A DNA stretch of 64,000 bases from Hordeum vulgare subsp. vulgare (Eukaryota; Streptophyta; Magnoliopsida; Poales; Poaceae), in assembly GCF_904849725.1 (NCBI RefSeq), contig NC_058520.1:400161993-400225992 (forward strand), read 5' to 3'. A program made the translations under genes and the position numbers. Of the stretch, positions 60,440-64,000 are shown piece by piece; the stretch's first letter is position 1; the number at the start of each line of letters is the position of its first letter. The notes under the pieces were generated by a model, which did not search any database, had not been told where the DNA came from, and saw only the letters and a program-made list of their open reading frames with translations.

Positions 60440-61129
60440 TCACCGCTCCACCCGAGAATTTGGCGACATATCGACTTTATCAAATATCCGGGAATAAGAG
60501 CAGTTCAAAGGAATTAGAAGTTGCGGAAAAATGTACCGAGAACTTACTTGATGTACGACCACACTTGTGTTAGGTTGTTGAAGATATACAACGAAATGTT
60601 CTGCCATTCTTCGACATCCAACGTTATTGGTTTCGAAGCACCGGCTGGTGCAAGCTTCCCTTTTGAATAGTTTGAGAATTGATCCACCTTTTTTAGGGTC
60701 GGCATCATTGTAGCGAGGCTTCAGATTATGCAAATGACGATTTTTGGCTTAGTAGTGTGCTGTCACAAAGTTTCCCGCCTCCTCAGTAATGAATGCCTAG
60801 GCCATTGATGCTTCAATTCTATGTTTACTTTTACATTTAGCTCAAGGCGTCTTGTGCATCCTCTCACTTGCAAAGCACCAATGATTTTGCACGGGCCCAC
60901 CCAATCTTAACTCGGCCAGGAGATGTAAAATCAAATGCTGCATTGGATTAAAGAAGCCCAGTGGAAAGACCTTATCTAACTTGCAGAGAAACTCCGGTGC
61001 CAACTCCTTCATGTCATCTACCATGCTAGGCGATAGTTCTTTCGCACAAAGAACACAAAAGAAATAGCTCAACTCTGCCAGTACTAGCCATTCATCCTTA
61101 GGAATAAAGCCACGTAACATCATCGGCAT
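60440..61129 (-). pseudogene. CACTA transposase, DUF4218-like part
   Basis: The frame 61129-60842 contains LRGFIPKDEWLVLAELSYFF, ELAPEFLCKLDKVFPLGFFN, HLILHLLAELRLGGPVQNHW and a trailing MHKTP. Its P.E.......LP........L...GGPV..RW pattern is that of DUF4218 after TNP2. The frame 60733-60440 continues with RMAEHFVVYLQQPNTSVVVH. A TAA at 60840 and a gap of poor coding separate them. Confidence 0.75.
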
Positions 61130-61336
61130 TACCCACTCAATTCATATGTGCCAATCATGACTATTGAGACCAAATATTTTCATTTTTTCAAGACTCACTC
61201 CCCTCTTTAGATTCGCTGCATGCCCATTGGGGAACATCAAGTGCATTTTGACCCACAAGATAATTTCCCTCATAACTGGCCTTCCAAGACTGAACCAGGC
61301 CTTTGGCTTCGACCAGTTCTGCTTTCCTTTCGATTC

Positions 61337-62532
61337 TCACATGTCTTCTAATGGTTTATGACATAGTGTCTCTTGATCGACTCTAGTCTTAGTATTATCC
61401 TTTGAATTCCCATCTATGCGGAACAATGTACCAAAAATGGCCTCTCCGATATTCTTTTCAGTGTGCATCATGTCGGTGTTGTGTGGATGAAGGGGTTCTT
61501 TGAAGTAAGGCAGACCCACAAGCATGGCTTGTGAGTCTAGGCGTGTTCTGAATTATACCCCTTGAAATACCCTGGACGCCCTAGATCAGGATCGAGAGCA
61601 TTTACCTGATCCAGGATCTGTTGGTCTGTCAACGCAGGTGGTGCCGAGGTTTGGACAACTTTACCTTTGGTAAAGTTCTTCTTGTCTTTTTTGAACTGAA
61701 GGTGAGGATACAGGAACTCTTTATGCAAGTCAAAGCAAGAATACTTCACACCCGCCTACAACCAATGAAACTAAAGAGCTGCCTTGCATGTGGGGCACGA
61801 GAACCATCCATGCACACACCATCCAGATAATAGCGCATATACCGGAATGAATGCATCGAGTACATGTACCAGACATGCATTTTGAAGTTTTCATTTATAA
61901 TGGCATCGTATGTCTTGACCCCATTATCCCAAGCTTCTTACAATTCATCCTTAAGCGGCTGCATGTACACATTCATATTCTTCCTCGCATAGTTGGGCCA
62001 TGGAATTATCAAGGTCAGGAATATGTTCTTTCTTTCCATAATCTTACCCGGGGGGGGTGAGATTGTGTGGAATGACAAATACAGGCCAACAGTTGTATTC
62101 GGTTGCCGTCATAATGAAGGGATTGAACCCATCCGTGGCGACACAGACTCGAGGATGCCTTGCATCTGCCATTTTAACCCAATGTAATGCATCGAAATCC
62201 TTCCACGCTTCACCATTCGATGTGTGTACCGCCATCTTATTCCCATATGCATCTAGTTCGGTTCTTTTTCCCAACTTGTGCCATGCCATCTGTCTGCCCG
62301 TCTCTTTGACCATGAAAAGACGTTGAAGCCTTGGTATGATTGGCATATAACGAAGAACATTAACTGGGATTACGGTCTGGCTCTTCTCGCCCATACCGTT
62401 GTCTACCACAACATACCTGGAAGACTTGCAAATGGGACAATAGTCCAAGTCCGCATACTCCTTCTTAAATAAGGCACAACCTTTCTCATAGGCATGTATT
62501 TTCTCATAGGTCATCTTAAGTACACGAAGCAT
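61337..62532 (-). pseudogene. CACTA TNP2 transposase core
   Basis: The frame 62532-62044 shows DYCPICKSSRYV with a CxxC, MAWHKLGKRTELDAYG, EAWKDFDALHWVKMADARHP, RVCVATDGFNPF and YNCWPVFVIPHNL. These are the hallmark blocks of TNP2 (Transposase_21). Broken continuation includes the AFDAFI-type region (61.75-62.04 kb), ALDPDLGRPGYFKG and LPYFKEPLHPHNTDMMHTEK. The enzyme would cut at CACTA ends. Several stops make it inactive. Confidence 0.9.
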
Positions 62533-62622
62533 TTTGTCTGACTAGTACAGGTTTGCAGGCATGACATGGACTTTGGGTAGAAAGCGTCCAAATAGTGTCA
62601 TCATTGCATCGTAGCATTCTCT

Positions 62623-63080
62623 TCAAGTTACTTGTGCAATGGCATCCAGCTGACAAAGCTTAGTGTGCTCGTGGAGAGTACGTTTTGAAGACTCCAATAT
62701 TTCATAGAAGGTCTTTGCAGATTCCTCCATCTCATCGTCCGCATCCCGAGCATCATCAAAGTCTTGCATCATGTCTTCGATCCCGGTACCATGCTCATCG
62801 GTGCAACAACGAACCACCTCAGCTCTGGTGCGTTGCTTAGACTCACCATGAAATGTTCACACCATATATATAGGCTTAAAACCCCTCCTCTGCATGTGTT
62901 CAATCATTACAGCCTCTGTCCACTTTTTATAGTTGTCGCACCCAAGACAGGGGCACCAGTTTGTTTCCTAGCCATTTGCAAATGCGGCTTTCACCAACTC
63001 CTTGGTTTTTATAAACCATTCTTTGATCATCTCATTTTGACTAGTGTGATCGGTGTACATCCGCGCACGATCAGTCATCT
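62623..63080 (-). pseudogene. CACTA transposase N-terminus (transposase-associated domain)
   Basis: The minus strand reads MTDRARMYTDHTSQNEMIKE, then FIKTKELVKAAFANG, a stop, ETNWCPCLGCDNYKKW and MIEHMQRRGFKPIY. The CPC..C.N signature is the zinc-binding transposase-associated domain (PF13963) that precedes TNP2. An acidic linker with DFDDARDADDEMEESAKTFY joins it to the core. Confidence 0.82.
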
Positions 63081-63233
63081 TGCCTAGCTGCTAAAGACAC
63101 CATATACATATATAATTCAGCATGTATATTCATCAGTTAATCTAGCTTGTTAATTTTATCACGTCCATGCAACCTACACACTAATAGGTAAAGATAGGTC
63201 ATAATCCCACCCGAGTATGTGTAGAGTGAGTAC

Positions 63234-63395
63234 GTTCTCCATGCTCTACCCCATTCCAAGAAAAAATTTCGGCAGCACCTCCCCGCTGTTCTCCAAATAC
63301 ACGTCTTGGCAAAAAGCTGAGAGAATGTTTATCCAGAGGACAACGGGGAGGCGCTGCCGAATTTTTTTCTTGGAATGGTTTAGAGTATGGAGAAC
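63234..63395. repeat. 160 bp imperfect inverted repeat near the CACTA transposase start
   Basis: The left arm (63234-63290) and right arm (63341-63395) can pair through GTTCTCCAT/AGTATGGAGAAC, CCATTCCAAGAAAAAA/TTTTTTCTTGGAATGG and CGGCAGCACCTCCCCG/CGGGGAGGCGCTGCCG, with a loop of about 50 bp. It stands about 150 bp upstream of the transposase-associated coding region. Confidence 0.82.
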
Positions 63396-63754
63396 ATACA
63401 CAATCTACACATCCTCAGGCTGTCCTTGCTAATTGCTAGACAATCCGAACGAGTTACGATGATAAATATGCAACTGAATGCATATTTATCGATGCAACCC
63501 TTTCGGTCGGGAGATGCCTAGGTTACGCGACTTAGCATGAAAATGAAATCTATTGAGATCATTAAAAGAGCATAGGAGGTGAAGGTGGATTCATAGCTCA
63601 TCCTCGGTTGTAGAGGAAGTAGTCGAACAATGATGACGACTACAAAGAAGATGAAATAGCACAAAGCATGTAAATTTTACTGAGTGAAATTTTTTAGGAC
63701 ATCACATCACATAAAGCACTGACAGTTCAAACTATGAAAAAAATCATATTGCTA

Positions 63755-64000
63755 GTGAAATCTCCTCTTCTCCTCCTCTTCTTGTTCTTCTTCTTTCCTT
63801 ATCCCCTTATTCTTCTTCTTCTCTTTTTCTTCTACTTATTGTTCTTCTTCTTTCCTTCTCTTCTTCTTCTTCTTCTTCTTCTTCTTCTTCTTCTTCTTCT
63901 TTTGCTGCTGCCGCTTCTTCTTCTTCCTTCTTTTCATTTTTCCTCTTCTTTCTTCTCCTCTTCTCCTCATGTTCTTCTTCTTATTCTTCGCCTCCTCCTA
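63755..64000. repeat. CTT-rich microsatellite region
   Basis: Pyrimidine-rich sequence with a nearly perfect (TTC)n run at 63861-63900 and scattered CTT/CCT repeats to the window end. I see no gene between 63400 and 64000. Confidence 0.92.

Larger units (their letters stand above)
59735..63400 (-). mobile_element. CACTA transposon T, part, minus-strand transposase
   Basis: From right to left this encodes a transposase-associated domain, TNP2 transposase, the DUF4218-like and DUF4216-like C-terminal parts. This is the order of autonomous plant CACTA (En/Spm) elements. All parts are interrupted by stops or frame changes. Neither terminal inverted repeat (CACTA...) is visible, so both ends lie outside the window or, on the left, beyond the element R insertion. 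Confidence 0.85.

Noticed and set aside
59735..63400. CACTA terminal inverted repeats
   Set aside because: I looked for CACTA/TAGTG ends near both edges of the transposase region and found no paired terminal repeat within the window.

Overview
This window looks like intergenic DNA from a large grass nuclear genome, most likely Pooideae and probably Triticeae (wheat, barley, rye or Aegilops). I found no host protein-coding gene, rRNA or functional tRNA gene. The lineage is inferred from the contents: several Gypsy LTR retrotransposons nested in one another, LTRs of 4-5 kb, Athila-like non-autonomous elements primed by tRNA-Asp, a Retand-like element with an antisense gene, and a TNP2-type CACTA transposon.

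The layout can be read as a stack of insertions, most of them confirmed by target-site duplications (TSDs) or by an uninterrupted second LTR copy. The outermost layer is a CACTA transposon (T), with its decayed transposase on the minus strand at 59.73-63.1 kb. Next to it, and probably inserted in it, is a Retand-like Gypsy element (R, plus strand). R survives as the integrase C-terminus (41.04-41.39 kb), a 3' region with a multi-exon minus-strand gene (42.26-58.23 kb, in three pieces) and a 3' LTR ending near 59.73 kb. Three things sit inside R: element A (from before base 1 to 41037), element E (44093-51258) and solo LTR F (53184-58031).

Element A is a Tekay-type chromovirus on the plus strand. 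Its 5' LTR is in three pieces (1-1447, 8217-8688, 30086-31082), its coding interior is 31083-36849 and its 3' LTR is 36850-41037. The 5' LTR was split by element B (1448-8216, minus strand, Athila-like, non-autonomous) and by element C (8689-30085, minus strand, a second Tekay-type chromovirus with about 5 kb LTRs). The 5' LTR of C was in turn split by element D (19418-24984). The chain T > R > A > C > D is five levels deep.

All gag-pol genes are broken. Most in-frame stops can be explained by C-to-T or G-to-A changes at CG and CHG sites (CAG to TAG, CGA to TGA, TGG to TAG), as expected of long-methylated plant repeats. The only long undisturbed retroelement ORFs are the extra 253-residue ORF between the PBS and gag of element A, and the retropepsin-containing ORF of element E. 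The most unusual feature is a pair of tRNA-like modules in each LTR of element C. Each has an A box, a B box and a downstream T-run, and the two modules lie 163 bp apart in both LTR copies.
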